The notes beneath the pieces were generated by a model that was not told the DNA's origin, did no database searches, and saw only the letters and a list, made by a program, of their open reading frames with translations. A DNA stretch of 64,000 bases from Nitratireductor aestuarii. Its GTDB lineage: Bacteria > Pseudomonadota > Alphaproteobacteria > Rhizobiales > Rhizobiaceae. Of the stretch, positions 31,013-38,604 are shown in pieces; the first letter of the stretch is position 1, and every line of letters starts with the position of its first letter. A program made the translations under genes and the position numbers. Where the stretch lies: assembly GCF_014641695.1 (NCBI RefSeq), contig NZ_BMIF01000001.1:248001-312000 (forward strand), read 5' to 3'.

Positions 31013-31347
31013 GCCGATTTTACCCGGTTTCCAACGACCCGTTCGCCCGCGTTGCCTGGGCGACGGGCGTGCTCGCATCGGGCCGCACCACCCTTCGCCT
31101 CAGGTCTCGTTACCCCTCATGATGTGCTACGCGGCCCGCTGCTGTACGGGCAGCGCCTGTCTGTCCGAGCAGGCCCACATCGCGGAGCATGAGCTCCCTC
31201 GAGATTTATCGCGCTAAGGTTTTCTTAATCATTGATCCAGGTTGAAGCCCGCGAGAATCGGATCTTCCACTTTCGTGTTGACGTGAACAAAATCAGAACA
31301 TACGATGTCCATATAGAGATCAGCACATAGTTCTTAGGAGGAACCCG
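31013..31347. other. Gene-poor stretch after lolD
   Basis: No gene could be supported here. The sequence is GC-rich at the left and becomes AT-richer toward 31300, where the promoter of the small ORF at 31348 would be expected. Confidence 0.4.
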
Positions 31348-31437
31348 ATGACTGACTTTGTTCGTGACCTGGCTTCGCTGCTTGCTGTGAGCTCGTTTGT
31401 TATTGCTGCGACGTCCTGGATCAGCATTTTTCACTGA
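31348..31437 (+). CDS. Small 29-residue membrane protein
   Basis: A 29-codon frame (MTDFVRDLASLLAVSSFVIA...IFH) begins with ATG at 31348 and ends with TGA at 31435-31437. A near-perfect ribosome site (TTAGGAGGAA) lies seven bases before the start. Residues 8-27 form one hydrophobic helix preceded by a charged VRDL segment, typical of single-pass small proteins. I recall similar ~30-residue RDL...LL...SxFV proteins in rhizobia, but they have no known function. The ribosome site and composition make it more likely real than chance. Confidence 0.6.
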   Translation: MTDFVRDLASLLAVSSFVIAATSWISIFH

Positions 31438-31574
31438 TCGAACTCCGATTTTTTGGTGCATGCGAATTCCGTTGGAAATGAGCGGATGCTGCTGGTCGGG
31501 CGGGGTGGGAGCCCCGTCGTCTCGGTTGAGACGTGCTTCTGGATGAAGGGCAGCCCCTCGCTCACGCAGAGCTT

Positions 31575-31619
31575 GTCGAAGCATGAGCAGTCGAAGCGTG
31601 AGCTGTCGAAGCATGTGCT
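31575..31619. repeat. Three tandem copies of a 15-base repeat
   Basis: GTCGAAGCATGAGCA, GTCGAAGCGTGAGCT and GTCGAAGCATGTGCT lie head to tail. The unit resembles the TTGTCGAAG-type intergenic motif common in many alphaproteobacterial genomes. Weaker GAGCCTGC-type relatives follow. No coding function is apparent. Confidence 0.8.
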
Positions 31620-31998
31620 CTTTGAAGAGTGAGATCATAAGCGTCAGCCTGCCGAGGTGTGAGCCTGCTCAGGCATGAGCTGCTGTCGCACACGGCTGCG
31701 GAAGCGTTACGGCCCGGATGCTGGAGGACGTTCCTGATGAACAGGGAATGATCCTCAGCTAATCACGGAAAACTGACTGAAGGTCATTTCGGGGCAGATG
31801 GCTGTGCTGTTGGATCTACGTCTAGCAGGCGACAAAGGCGGGCGACGGATTGCGCGAGGCTGGGCGTGCTCCGCGCTGAACGCTGCCATGGAGCGTTCCA
31901 GACTGCACCGTTGAGTCGCATTGACGGGGCAATGGCTCATGCTGATGCGAGTGATTCGCGAGCTCAGGCGCGAATTTGGGTCATTGGAACCATCGTGA

Positions 31999-32020
31999 TC
32001 TCCTTTACACGTAAAGGAGA
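31999..32020. promoter_or_regulatory. dksA: Perfect 10-bp palindrome upstream of dksA
   Basis: TCTCCTTTAC, two bases (AC), then GTAAAGGAGA form a perfect inverted repeat with a two-base centre, about 90 bases before the dksA start. The symmetry and AT/GC pattern fit an operator for a dimeric regulator, possibly of the MerR type. No such regulator gene is adjacent. There is no T run, so it is not a terminator. Confidence 0.45.
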
Positions 32021-32111
32021 ATCATAATTACAGGGCATTAAGGCGGATTGGGCTTGTACCCGCCGTATTGCCAGAATATATAGCACCCGCCGTGAAGCAG
32101 TGGGGTTGTTT

Positions 32112-32528
32112 ATGTCCGATCTCGTCGACGCTGACTACGTGCCCTCTGAGGACGAACCCTTCATGAATGAGCGCCAGCGGGCCTATTTCCGCCGGAAGCT
32201 CATAAAGTGGAAGGACGACATCCTTAAAGAAGCGCGTGAGACGCTAGAGGTGCTTCAAAAAGAAAGCGCCAACCATCCTGATCTTGCCGATAGGGCTTCT
32301 TCGGAGACCGATCGCGCTATTGAACTCAGAGCACGTGACCGCCAAAGAAAGCTCATTGCGAAAATCGATGCTGCATTGCAACGGTTGGAGGAGGGGACCT
32401 ATGGCTATTGTGAAGAAACCGGCGAACCTATCTCGCTGAAACGTCTCGATGCGCGTCCGATCGCGACGCTTTCAATCGAGGCACAAGAGCGCCACGAGCG
32501 CCGTGAAAAAGTCTACCGCGACGAATAG
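32112..32528 (+). CDS. dksA: DksA-family RNA polymerase-binding regulator lacking the zinc site
   Basis: The 138-residue protein has the DksA coiled coil and globular domain, and acts with ppGpp on RNA polymerase in the stringent response. The coiled-coil tip motif DxxDxA is kept (Asp57, Asp60, Ala62). Of the four zinc Cys residues of E. coli DksA only Cys100 remains; the others are Thr103, Ser121 and Ala124. It is therefore a zinc-independent type, as in several alphaproteobacteria. ATG 32112 is preferred; an in-frame GTG at 32100 would add four residues. Confidence 0.92.
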   Translation: MSDLVDADYVPSEDEPFMNERQRAYFRRKLIKWKDDILKEARETLEVLQKESANHPDLADRASSETDRAIELRARDRQRKLIAKIDAALQRLEEGTYGYCEETGEPISLKRLDARPIATLSIEAQERHERREKVYRDE

Positions 32529-32551
32529 CGGAAATTCCTGACAATAATTAG

Positions 32552-32583
32552 CCCGGTGAGGCATGGCTTCACCGGGTTTTTAT
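32552..32583 (+). terminator. Intrinsic terminator after dksA
   Basis: CCCGGTGA (32552-32559) pairs with TCACCGGG (32569-32576) and TTTTTAT follows directly. It lies 23 bases after the dksA stop and is a textbook Rho-independent terminator. Confidence 0.9.
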
Positions 32584-33078
32584 TTGGGCAATCTTCCCCC
32601 GCCAGTATTTCTTCTTTGAACAAGCTGCCTGGTCTGCATCATTTCCTCGGGAACATTGATACCCCGTGTGGCAAGGCGCGTCGTTCTCCAAAGCTGGACC
32701 AGAAGCGGCCCCTAGGACCAATTCATGTCTTCGGCTAATCCGGGGTGGCGAGCTCTAGCGGATCATCATTGAACCCAGAAAATTTCGGGCTGCGGCTCAC
32801 CACCTGAGACCATTTCGAGCAGTTCTCGCGATACCTTCCAAGTCACCCGATCAGTCGGGCAAGCTGGTGAACCTCGTCAGACGCCTGGGATAGCGCTCCT
32901 GGTTTGCCCGATCTTTGAGACCACTGGGCAATGCTCAACAGCTCCAACGCCCCGCGCCATTGACATCCAAAGGGCTATCGAAAACATTGCGCCGAGGGGA
33001 GGATTTCCTGAAATGCCGGCAGTCTTCCGGCTGCCCGGGGGAGCCTTGCTAGGGCAAATTGTCATCGGAGTATATTAC
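32584..33078. other. Gene-poor stretch between dksA and the ABC importer
   Basis: About 500 bases without a supportable gene. A minus-strand stretch near 32846-32900 could encode a tail resembling that of chemotaxis receptors (LSQASDEVHQLARLIG then stop), but nothing upstream supports a gene. The importer promoter should lie in the right part; GGAG sits eight bases before the ATG at 33079. Confidence 0.45.
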
Positions 33079-34032
33079 ATGCGTAAGCTTCTCGTTCTCG
33101 CAGCGGCCAGCCTTCTCATGTCCGGCAGCGCGATCGCGCATTCGGCAAAGGTAGCCGTGACCGCCATCGTTGAACATCCTTCGCTCGACGCCGTTCGCGA
33201 TGGCGTTCGCGATGGCCTGGAGAAGGCCGGCTACAAGGTGGGGGAAAACCTTGAGTTCATCTACGAATCCGCACAGGGCAACCCGGCCACGGCTGCCCAG
33301 ATCGCGCGCGAATTCGCGGGAAGCTCGCCGGATGTGATCGTGCCGATTGCTACTCCGTCCGCACAGGCCGCAGCCGGTGCGACGCGCACCATTCCGATCG
33401 TCTTCTCCGCCGTGACCGACCCGGTCGCCGCTGGCCTCGTTGCAACGAACGAAGCGCCTGGCGCAAACGTCACCGGCGTCTCCGATCTGACGCCTGTTGC
33501 CGACCACATCGCGCTCATCAAGGAGATCGTTCCGGACGTGAAGGCCGTCGGCTTCGTCTACAACCCGGGTGAGGCAAACTCCGTCGCGCTTCTCGACATG
33601 TTCAAGAAGGCAGCCGAGGAGCAGGGGCTCACCGTCGTGGAAGCCATGGCGAACCGTACGGCTGACGTGCAGAACGCCGCCCGCAGCCTGGTAGGCAAGG
33701 CTCAGGCCATGTATGTCCCGACCGACAACACCGTCGTTTCGGCATTCGAAGCCATCGTCGGCGTTGCCGATGAGAACGACCTGCCGCTGATCTCCGGAGA
33801 CACGGATTCGGTTGGCCGTGGCGCTATCGCAGCCGTAGGCTTCGACTATTACCAGGTTGGCCTGCAGACTGCTGACGTGGTCCTGCGCGTTCTGAAAGGC
33901 GAGAAGGCGGGCGAGATCCCCGTCACCTTCGCCAGCGGTTCCGACCTTGTCGTCAACAAGAAGGCAGCAGAAGCTCAGGGCGTGACTCTGCCGGACGCCG
34001 TCGTTGAGCGCGCAAGCAAGGTCATTGAATAG
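33079..34032 (+). CDS. ABC transporter substrate-binding protein (TrpX-like family)
   Basis: The 317-residue protein has a signal peptide at residues 1-20 (ending AIA-HS). It belongs to the PF04392 group of periplasmic binding proteins, with two Rossmann-like lobes and the VFSAVTDPVAAGLV and NVTGVSDLTP segments typical of this family. Characterised relatives in other phyla bind aromatic amino acids, but most are uncharacterised, so the ligand here is unknown. It is followed by a terminator-like hairpin and then by the cognate permease and ATPase. Confidence 0.88.
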   Translation: MRKLLVLAAASLLMSGSAIAHSAKVAVTAIVEHPSLDAVRDGVRDGLEKAGYKVGENLEFIYESAQGNPATAAQIAREFAGSSPDVIVPIATPSAQAAAGATRTIPIVFSAVTDPVAAGLVATNEAPGANVTGVSDLTPVADHIALIKEIVPDVKAVGFVYNPGEANSVALLDMFKKAAEEQGLTVVEAMANRTADVQNAARSLVGKAQAMYVPTDNTVVSAFEAIVGVADENDLPLISGDTDSVGRGAIAAVGFDYYQVGLQTADVVLRVLKGEKAGEIPVTFASGSDLVVNKKAAEAQGVTLPDAVVERASKVIE

Positions 34033-34039
34033 TATTTTG

Positions 34040-34070
34040 GCCGCTCCGCCCCGGCGGAGCGGCACTTTTT
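34040..34070 (+). terminator. Hairpin with T run between binding-protein and permease genes
   Basis: GCCGCTCCGCC (34040-34050) and GGCGGAGCGGC (34053-34063) form a perfect 11-bp stem with a two-base loop, followed by ACTTTTT. It lies just after the binding-protein stop. A partial terminator here would let the cell make more binding protein than membrane components. Confidence 0.8.
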
Positions 34071-34170
34071 CTCACCTTTTCCTGCCGATTACTGAATTTT
34101 CTACTTGCGTTTGCCTCCTGCTTCGGGCCACGCAACAGCCGAACGCGCAGCTATCTGGAGCATTGTTCTT

Positions 34171-35052
34171 ATGTCAGCCATCGCCCTTTGGGGAGCAGTC
34201 GAATTAGGCTTGATCTTCGGTTTCGTCGCGCTGGGCGTCTACCTGGCTTTCCGGGTGCTGGACTTCCCCGATCTGACCGTTGACGGCTCCTTTCCTCTCG
34301 GCGCAGCGGTTGCTGCCGTCGCCATCAGTGCTGGTGTGGACCCGTGGACCTCGCTCATCATTGCCGCCATCTGCGGCGCTGCCTGCGGCCTTGTTACAGC
34401 CTTCCTGAACGTGCGCTTTGGCATTCTGAACCTGCTCGCCTCTATCCTGACGATGATCGCGCTGTTCTCGGTCAACCTGCGCGTCATGGGACGTCCGAAC
34501 ATGTCGCTGTTGAACCGCGACACGATCATCTCACCCTTTTACGATCTCGGAATTCCCGACCACATCGTCCGGCCGCTCGTGCTCTTCGTGCTGGTCGTCA
34601 TTGCCGTGCTGCTTCTGGCGCGCTTCCTCGCCAGTGACTTCGGCCTTGCCATGCGAGCGGCGGGCGCCAATGCGCGCATGGCGCAGGCAAATGGCGTCAA
34701 TGTTGGCGGCCAGATTTATGTCGGCATGGTGCTCTCGAACGGCCTGACGGGTCTCGCCGGCGCGCTGTTCGCCCAGATCGCCGGCTTCGCGGACGTCACC
34801 TCCGGCGTTGGCACCATCGTGGTTGGCCTTGCCTCGGTGATCGTCGGCGAAACGCTCTTCCGGTCGCGTTCGATGCTGGTCGCGCTCTTTGCCTGCGTGA
34901 TAGGCTCCGTCGTCTATCGCGTGGCAGTGCAGCTGGCGCTCTCCGCCGACTTTCTCTTCCTCAAGGCGTCGGATCTCAATCTCGTAACTGCCGTGCTGGT
35001 GACGCTTGCGCTCATCCTGCCGAAGCTCAAGGCACGCCGGAGGGCTGCATAA
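34171..35052 (+). CDS. ABC transporter permease (COG4120-type)
   Basis: The 293-residue inner-membrane permease has eight to nine hydrophobic helices and the branched-chain-type permease fold. The N-terminal block LGVYLAFRVLDFPDLTVDGSF and the ASDFGLAMRAAGANARMAQANG loop (the ATPase-contact region) are typical of the COG4120 partners of PF04392 binding proteins. The ATG at 34171 is chosen because it begins the first hydrophobic segment; the longer frame adds 22 polar residues. The stop TAA overlaps the ATPase ATG. Confidence 0.9.
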   Translation: MSAIALWGAVELGLIFGFVALGVYLAFRVLDFPDLTVDGSFPLGAAVAAVAISAGVDPWTSLIIAAICGAACGLVTAFLNVRFGILNLLASILTMIALFSVNLRVMGRPNMSLLNRDTIISPFYDLGIPDHIVRPLVLFVLVVIAVLLLARFLASDFGLAMRAAGANARMAQANGVNVGGQIYVGMVLSNGLTGLAGALFAQIAGFADVTSGVGTIVVGLASVIVGETLFRSRSMLVALFACVIGSVVYRVAVQLALSADFLFLKASDLNLVTAVLVTLALILPKLKARRRAA

Positions 35053-35849
35053 TGATCGCCGCTGAAAACCTTCACGTTACCTTCAACCCCGGCACGCCGC
35101 TTGAGCGCAAGGCGCTGCGCGGCATCAACGTCACCCTTCACGACGGTGAGTTCGTCACGGTCATCGGCTCGAACGGCGCGGGCAAGTCTACACTCCTGGG
35201 CGCGATCGCCGGCGACGTGACGCCCCAGAAAGGTGTCATCCGCGTCGGCGCAGACGATGTAACGCGCGAAAAGCCGTCGGCCCGCGCCAAGCGTGTGGCG
35301 CGCGTGTTCCAGGACCCGCTCGCAGGATCCTGCGCGGATCTTTCGATCGAGGAGAATCTCGCGCTGGCAGCCGCGCGTGGCTCGCGCCGTGGCTTTGGGC
35401 TGGCGCTTCAGGCCTCCCGCCGTGCGAAGTTCCGCGACCGCGTGGCAGAGCTCGGGCTGGGGCTGGAAAACCGCATGGGCGACCGCATGGGGCTCCTGTC
35501 AGGCGGCCAGCGCCAGGCGCTGTCGCTCGTCATGGCGACCCTCGCCGAAGCCAAGGTCCTGCTTCTCGATGAGCACACGGCAGCTCTCGACCCGGGCATG
35601 GCAGAATTTGTGGCCAACCTGACTGAAAAGCTGGTCAAGCAGCACGGCCTGACGACGCTGATGGTGACGCACTCCATGCGTCAGGCGCTCGATCATGGAA
35701 CGCGTACGGTGATGCTGCACGAGGGCCAGGTGGTGCTCGATATCGCGGGCGACCGCCGTCACACGATGAAGGTCGATGATCTGGTGGAGATGTTCCGCAA
35801 GGTCAGGGGCGGGGCTGAGCTGGACGACGACGCGCTGCGGATTGGCTAG
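35052..35849 (+). CDS. ABC transporter ATP-binding protein (COG1101-type)
   Basis: The 265-residue ATPase has Walker A GSNGAGKST at residues 39-47, an ABC signature LSGGQRQALSL near residue 150 and Walker B VLLLDEHTAALD. The DEHTAALDP form of Walker B with its D-loop is typical of COG1101. It completes the three-gene importer. Its 3' end overlaps the convergent P-loop gene on the other strand by 47 bases (35803-35849). Confidence 0.92.
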   Translation: MIAAENLHVTFNPGTPLERKALRGINVTLHDGEFVTVIGSNGAGKSTLLGAIAGDVTPQKGVIRVGADDVTREKPSARAKRVARVFQDPLAGSCADLSIEENLALAAARGSRRGFGLALQASRRAKFRDRVAELGLGLENRMGDRMGLLSGGQRQALSLVMATLAEAKVLLLDEHTAALDPGMAEFVANLTEKLVKQHGLTTLMVTHSMRQALDHGTRTVMLHEGQVVLDIAGDRRHTMKVDDLVEMFRKVRGGAELDDDALRIG

Positions 35850-36405
35850 CCGAACGAGAGGCCGATCCGCGAAGCACGAATGCCGCGCGTTCCTCGATCG
35901 AGGCGCGCGGCACTTCAACAAGCTCATATCCCAGATCTGAATAGGCAGTGACCATTGCGTCGTTGGTGCGCATAGCCTCCTCAAGATCCTGCCTGCGTTC
36001 CGCATCCTGCGTGAAGATCTCCGGCCACGGCGGGAGGATGAAGGCCTTCTGCCAGTACCGGCAACGCTCTGCGGCCCTGGTGACATGCTCCGGCATGGGA
36101 AGCCCGCTGAGACGAAGATATCCGACGATATCAGGCACGCCCCGGTCGAAGAAAGTATATGCTTCGACCGCGCACGCCTCAGCGTGGGATCGCAGGTCCC
36201 ACTGCAGCATCTGTTCCGCAAAGAGGGCAGCGTCCTTCCACGGAAGTGCCTGCCCACCGATCGCCAGTTGATCACGAATGATCGCGCGTCCCGCCTCGGG
36301 AGCGACGCGGTAACCCTCTGACGCAAGCGCATCGAGCAATGTCGTCTTTCCGGAACCCGGCCCGCCGGTGAGGAGAATGAGCCGGTCTGCAGCAGTGCGT
36401 TTCAT
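35803..36405 (-). CDS. AAA/P-loop nucleotide-binding protein of unknown role
   Basis: The 200-residue protein has a Walker A motif GGPGSGKT at residues 14-21 and a YTFFDRGVPDIVGYL segment with the D-R-G pattern of this AAA_28-like family. Such proteins are thought to be small kinases or phosphatases, with no confirmed substrate. The last 20 residues are Ser/Arg/Pro-rich (SASRSASQSAARRR) and coincide with the stretch antisense to the ABC ATPase gene, which suggests the tail arose by extension into that gene. The ATG at 36405 follows GAGG. Confidence 0.8.
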   Translation of the reverse strand: MKRTAADRLILLTGGPGSGKTTLLDALASEGYRVAPEAGRAIIRDQLAIGGQALPWKDAALFAEQMLQWDLRSHAEACAVEAYTFFDRGVPDIVGYLRLSGLPMPEHVTRAAERCRYWQKAFILPPWPEIFTQDAERRQDLEEAMRTNDAMVTAYSDLGYELVEVPRASIEERAAFVLRGSASRSASQSAARRRPAQPRP

Positions 36406-36504
36406 GGCGGCCTCATGGGTGAAGAATGGCCAACGGCAAGCACCGCAAACAGCCAAAGGCTGCGCGCGTTGCATGGAATTCTGAAGGGGAAGAATGGGAA
36501 GGAA

Positions 36505-36862
36505 GAAAGTGGAGGTTTCTGTTGCCAGGTACCTCCGAACCCCGCCTAGAAGTGCGAACCCCTAGGGCTTGATTTGAAGCTATCGCACTGCATTAAGCAG
36601 CGAGACGTGCTTCCGCATAGTTGTCGTTTGCAACTACTAGTTTGGTCCGATATCGGTGGTACCATGCCGAGCGAAAGTACGATCTTTACACCCTCGTCGA
36701 TCCTATTTCGCCCCCATCAGAAGCCGTCCTCATGAGCACTTCGCCCACAGCCGGCGGTTTCTGGTGGAGGCGCCGGGTACCGCCCCCGGGTCCGAATGGC
36801 TTATTACACCGTCCGTTTATCGCCATAGTCAGCACGAGGCTGACGGCGCGAATATAGGGATC
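36505..36862 (-). ncRNA. ssrA: tmRNA, circularly permuted two-piece form
   Basis: The minus strand encodes the proteolysis tag ANDNYAEARLAA followed by TAA (36593-36631), the hallmark of alphaproteobacterial tmRNA, which rescues stalled ribosomes. The gene is permuted. The acceptor piece comes first (about 36862 to 36762) and ends CGCCTCC-ACCA, with a T arm CCGGG/CCCGG. An intervening segment follows, then the coding piece begins GGGGGCG at about 36715-36709. GGGGGCG pairs with CGCCTCC and leaves a G-U at the third pair, the alanine identity signal. Downstream of the tag a hairpin (36511-36536) followed by a T/C-rich run probably marks the 3' end. Outer limits are approximate. Confidence 0.93.
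36593..36631 (-). other. ssrA: tmRNA tag reading frame
   Basis: Thirteen codons read Ala-Asn-Asp-Asn-Tyr-Ala-Glu-Ala-Arg-Leu-Ala-Ala-stop. The C-terminal LAA is the ClpXP/ClpAP degradation signal added to nascent chains on stalled ribosomes. It is not a free-standing gene. Confidence 0.95.
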
Positions 36863-37004
36863 AGATCGCTGTAATGGAAGAGGCAAGGGCGTTGGATAAC
36901 GCCATTTTTCCTTTGACTTGGCTGGTATGATGAAGAACGCTGGTCTTGCGCCTGGCTCCTCTTAGACGGAGCGGCATCCTGCAGGTAACGAGGAGAGGCT
37001 GAAA

Positions 37005-37319
37005 ATGGCAAATTATCTTGCAGACGTGCAGAAATACGACACTTCCGCGGACGAGGCCGTGGTTGGGAATATCGTGAAGCATCTTGGCATTGCGCTGCGT
37101 AACCGTGATTCGTCGCTTGTGTCATGCTCCGACCCGGAAGAGCTGAAGCGGGTGCGTGAAAGCTGGTGCAAGAAGAAGCTGGGCGTAGCCGACGATGCCG
37201 CTGCCGACGCAGCTATCGAGAAAGTCTGCCAGGCCATGTCCAGCGACAACACCAAGGACCGGGTCACCTTCTACTATCTGGTGGCCAAGGAACTGGGTAA
37301 GCTCAAAGCTCTCGCCTGA
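37005..37319 (+). CDS. DUF2853 family protein
   Basis: This 104-residue soluble, mostly helical protein matches the DUF2853 family, with NYLADVQKYD at the N-terminus and DRVTFYYLVAKELGKL at the C-terminus. A strong ribosome site (GAGGAGAGG) lies upstream. The function is unknown. The gene stands alone between ssrA and a RIME-like repeat. Confidence 0.85.
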   Translation: MANYLADVQKYDTSADEAVVGNIVKHLGIALRNRDSSLVSCSDPEELKRVRESWCKKKLGVADDAAADAAIEKVCQAMSSDNTKDRVTFYYLVAKELGKLKALA

Positions 37320-37650
37320 GTATCCACAGGAGTCCCCGTATCGGGACCCATGCATTTCGCATGACGCAGTGGCCGTCCGCTGACGGGCAGGCCGCTGCTT
37401 TCGCTGGCCGCAAAGGCAGCAAGATTTCTGAATCCTTGAGCAGTTCCGGGAAAAGTGGGAACCGGTTTTCCGTGCGGAACTGCGAGAAAACAAAAGCTTA
37501 GATCGTTCAGCGTTTCAGCAAAATGCTGAAACGATCTGGACAACACTGGTGCCAACTCCCAGAGGTGCATTTGCATTTCCAGTGGATCGGCTTATTGAGC
37601 CCTGCGCCAACCATAGTCACACTGGTCCAAGAGTTTAGGGGTTCGCCACA
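37320..37650. other. Intergenic stretch before thyA with RIME-like element
   Basis: About 330 bases without a gene. A small GTCCC/GGGAC hairpin at about 37334-37349 follows the DUF2853 gene. The RIME-like element fills 37436-37539, and the remaining 110 bases before thyA must hold its promoter. Confidence 0.5.
37436..37539. repeat. RIME-like mosaic repeat, copy B (two palindromes)
   Basis: The element has two inverted repeats. The first is centred near 37459 (CGGGAAAA with TTTTCCG, inside CAGTTCCG/CGGAACTG). The second is 37501-37536, where GATCGTTCAGCGTTTCAGC folds against GCTGAAACGATC. The right 70 bases are clearly related to copy A at 30941-31012. The size (about 104 bases) and double-palindrome layout fit the RIME family described in rhizobia. 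Confidence 0.75.
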
Positions 37651-38583
37651 ATGTTCCGCCACCCAGAGTACCAATATCTCGATCTCATCGCGTATGTTCT
37701 GGAGAAGGGGGACAGACGCATCGATCGGACGGGCGTTGGTACCTTGTCTGTATTTGGCGCAATGCTCCGGTTTGATCTCTCTGACGGTACCTTCCCGGTC
37801 TACACCACGAAGCGCGTCTACTGGAAAACCGCGGTGAAGGAGATGCTGTGGTTTCTCACCGGGCAGACCAACATCCAGTCGTTGCTGCGGGAGAATGTGC
37901 GGATCTGGACCGATTGGCCGTTGGACAAGTACCGCAAGACGACCGGCGAACAGATCACACAGGAAGATTTCGAAGAGCGCATCCTGGCCGATGATGATTT
38001 CGCGCGCCAGTGGGGTGACCTCGGGCCAGTCTATGGAAAGCAGTGGCGCAGGTGGGTTGACGCGAACGGGAATGAACACGACCAGCTCGCAGGCGTGATG
38101 AACACGCTGAAGACGAACCCCTCCAGCCGTCGAATGCTTTTCCACGCCTGGAACGTCGGTGAGCTGGATCAGATGGCGCTAAGCCCTTGCCACATGACAT
38201 ATCAATTCCACGTCAGCGGCCTGGATGATCCGGAGGTGAAGAGCGGGAATTCCAAGCCAAGGCTCAGCCTTATGGTGGGGCAGAGATCCTGTGACCTGGG
38301 GCTCGGAAATCCCTTCAACATCGCCCAGGAAGCGGCATTGGTGCATATGGTGGCCCAGCAGGTGGACATGACACCAGGCGAACTCATCTGGGTCGGTGGC
38401 GATACTCATTTGTACCTGAACCATCTTGAGATGGCTCAAACCCTTCTCAGCCGTGAACCAAGGCCGTTTCCGAAACTGCGCCTTACCAGGCGTCCAGACT
38501 CAATCGACGGATACAGGATCGAGGATTTCGAGGTCACGGGGTACGATCCTCATCCGCCCATTGAAGCGCCGGTCGCGGTGTAG
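37651..38583 (+). CDS. thyA: Thymidylate synthase
   Basis: ThyA methylates dUMP to dTMP using methylenetetrahydrofolate. The catalytic Cys180 is in LSPCHMTYQFHV, the phosphate-binding Arg pair is in NPSSRRMLFHAWN, and the folate-site segment NPFNIAQEA and C-terminal DGYRIEDFEVTGYDPHPPIEAPVAV are present. At 310 residues it has the extra loop (about residues 88-130) seen in longer bacterial forms. Dihydrofolate produced here is recycled by the folA product encoded 1.5 kb downstream. Confidence 0.97.
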   Translation: MFRHPEYQYLDLIAYVLEKGDRRIDRTGVGTLSVFGAMLRFDLSDGTFPVYTTKRVYWKTAVKEMLWFLTGQTNIQSLLRENVRIWTDWPLDKYRKTTGEQITQEDFEERILADDDFARQWGDLGPVYGKQWRRWVDANGNEHDQLAGVMNTLKTNPSSRRMLFHAWNVGELDQMALSPCHMTYQFHVSGLDDPEVKSGNSKPRLSLMVGQRSCDLGLGNPFNIAQEAALVHMVAQQVDMTPGELIWVGGDTHLYLNHLEMAQTLLSREPRPFPKLRLTRRPDSIDGYRIEDFEVTGYDPHPPIEAPVAV

Positions 38584-38604
38584 GCGTCTACATCCGAGCG
38601 AGTC

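Larger units (their letters stand above)
31438..32111. other. Repeat-bearing intergenic stretch before dksA
   Basis: About 670 bases with no supportable gene; open frames on both strands lack ribosome sites and family features. It contains a three-copy 15-base tandem repeat (31575-31619), degenerate relatives of it further right (to about 31682), and a 22-base palindrome at 31999-32020 upstream of dksA. Confidence 0.5.

Noticed and set aside
31225-31638. A 137-codon minus-strand frame between lolD and dksA
   Set aside because: It reads through the tandem repeat and antisense to the better-supported small ORF at 31348, with no ribosome site and irregular composition.
32846-32900. A minus-strand tail resembling the C-terminus of a chemotaxis receptor (LSQASDEVHQLARLIG, stop)
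   Set aside because: Only about 16 residues look convincing, the upstream frame does not continue the likeness, and chance similarity cannot be excluded.
36621-36874. Two plus-strand ORFs of 72-78 codons
   Set aside because: They lie across the minus-strand tmRNA gene and have no ribosome site or family features.
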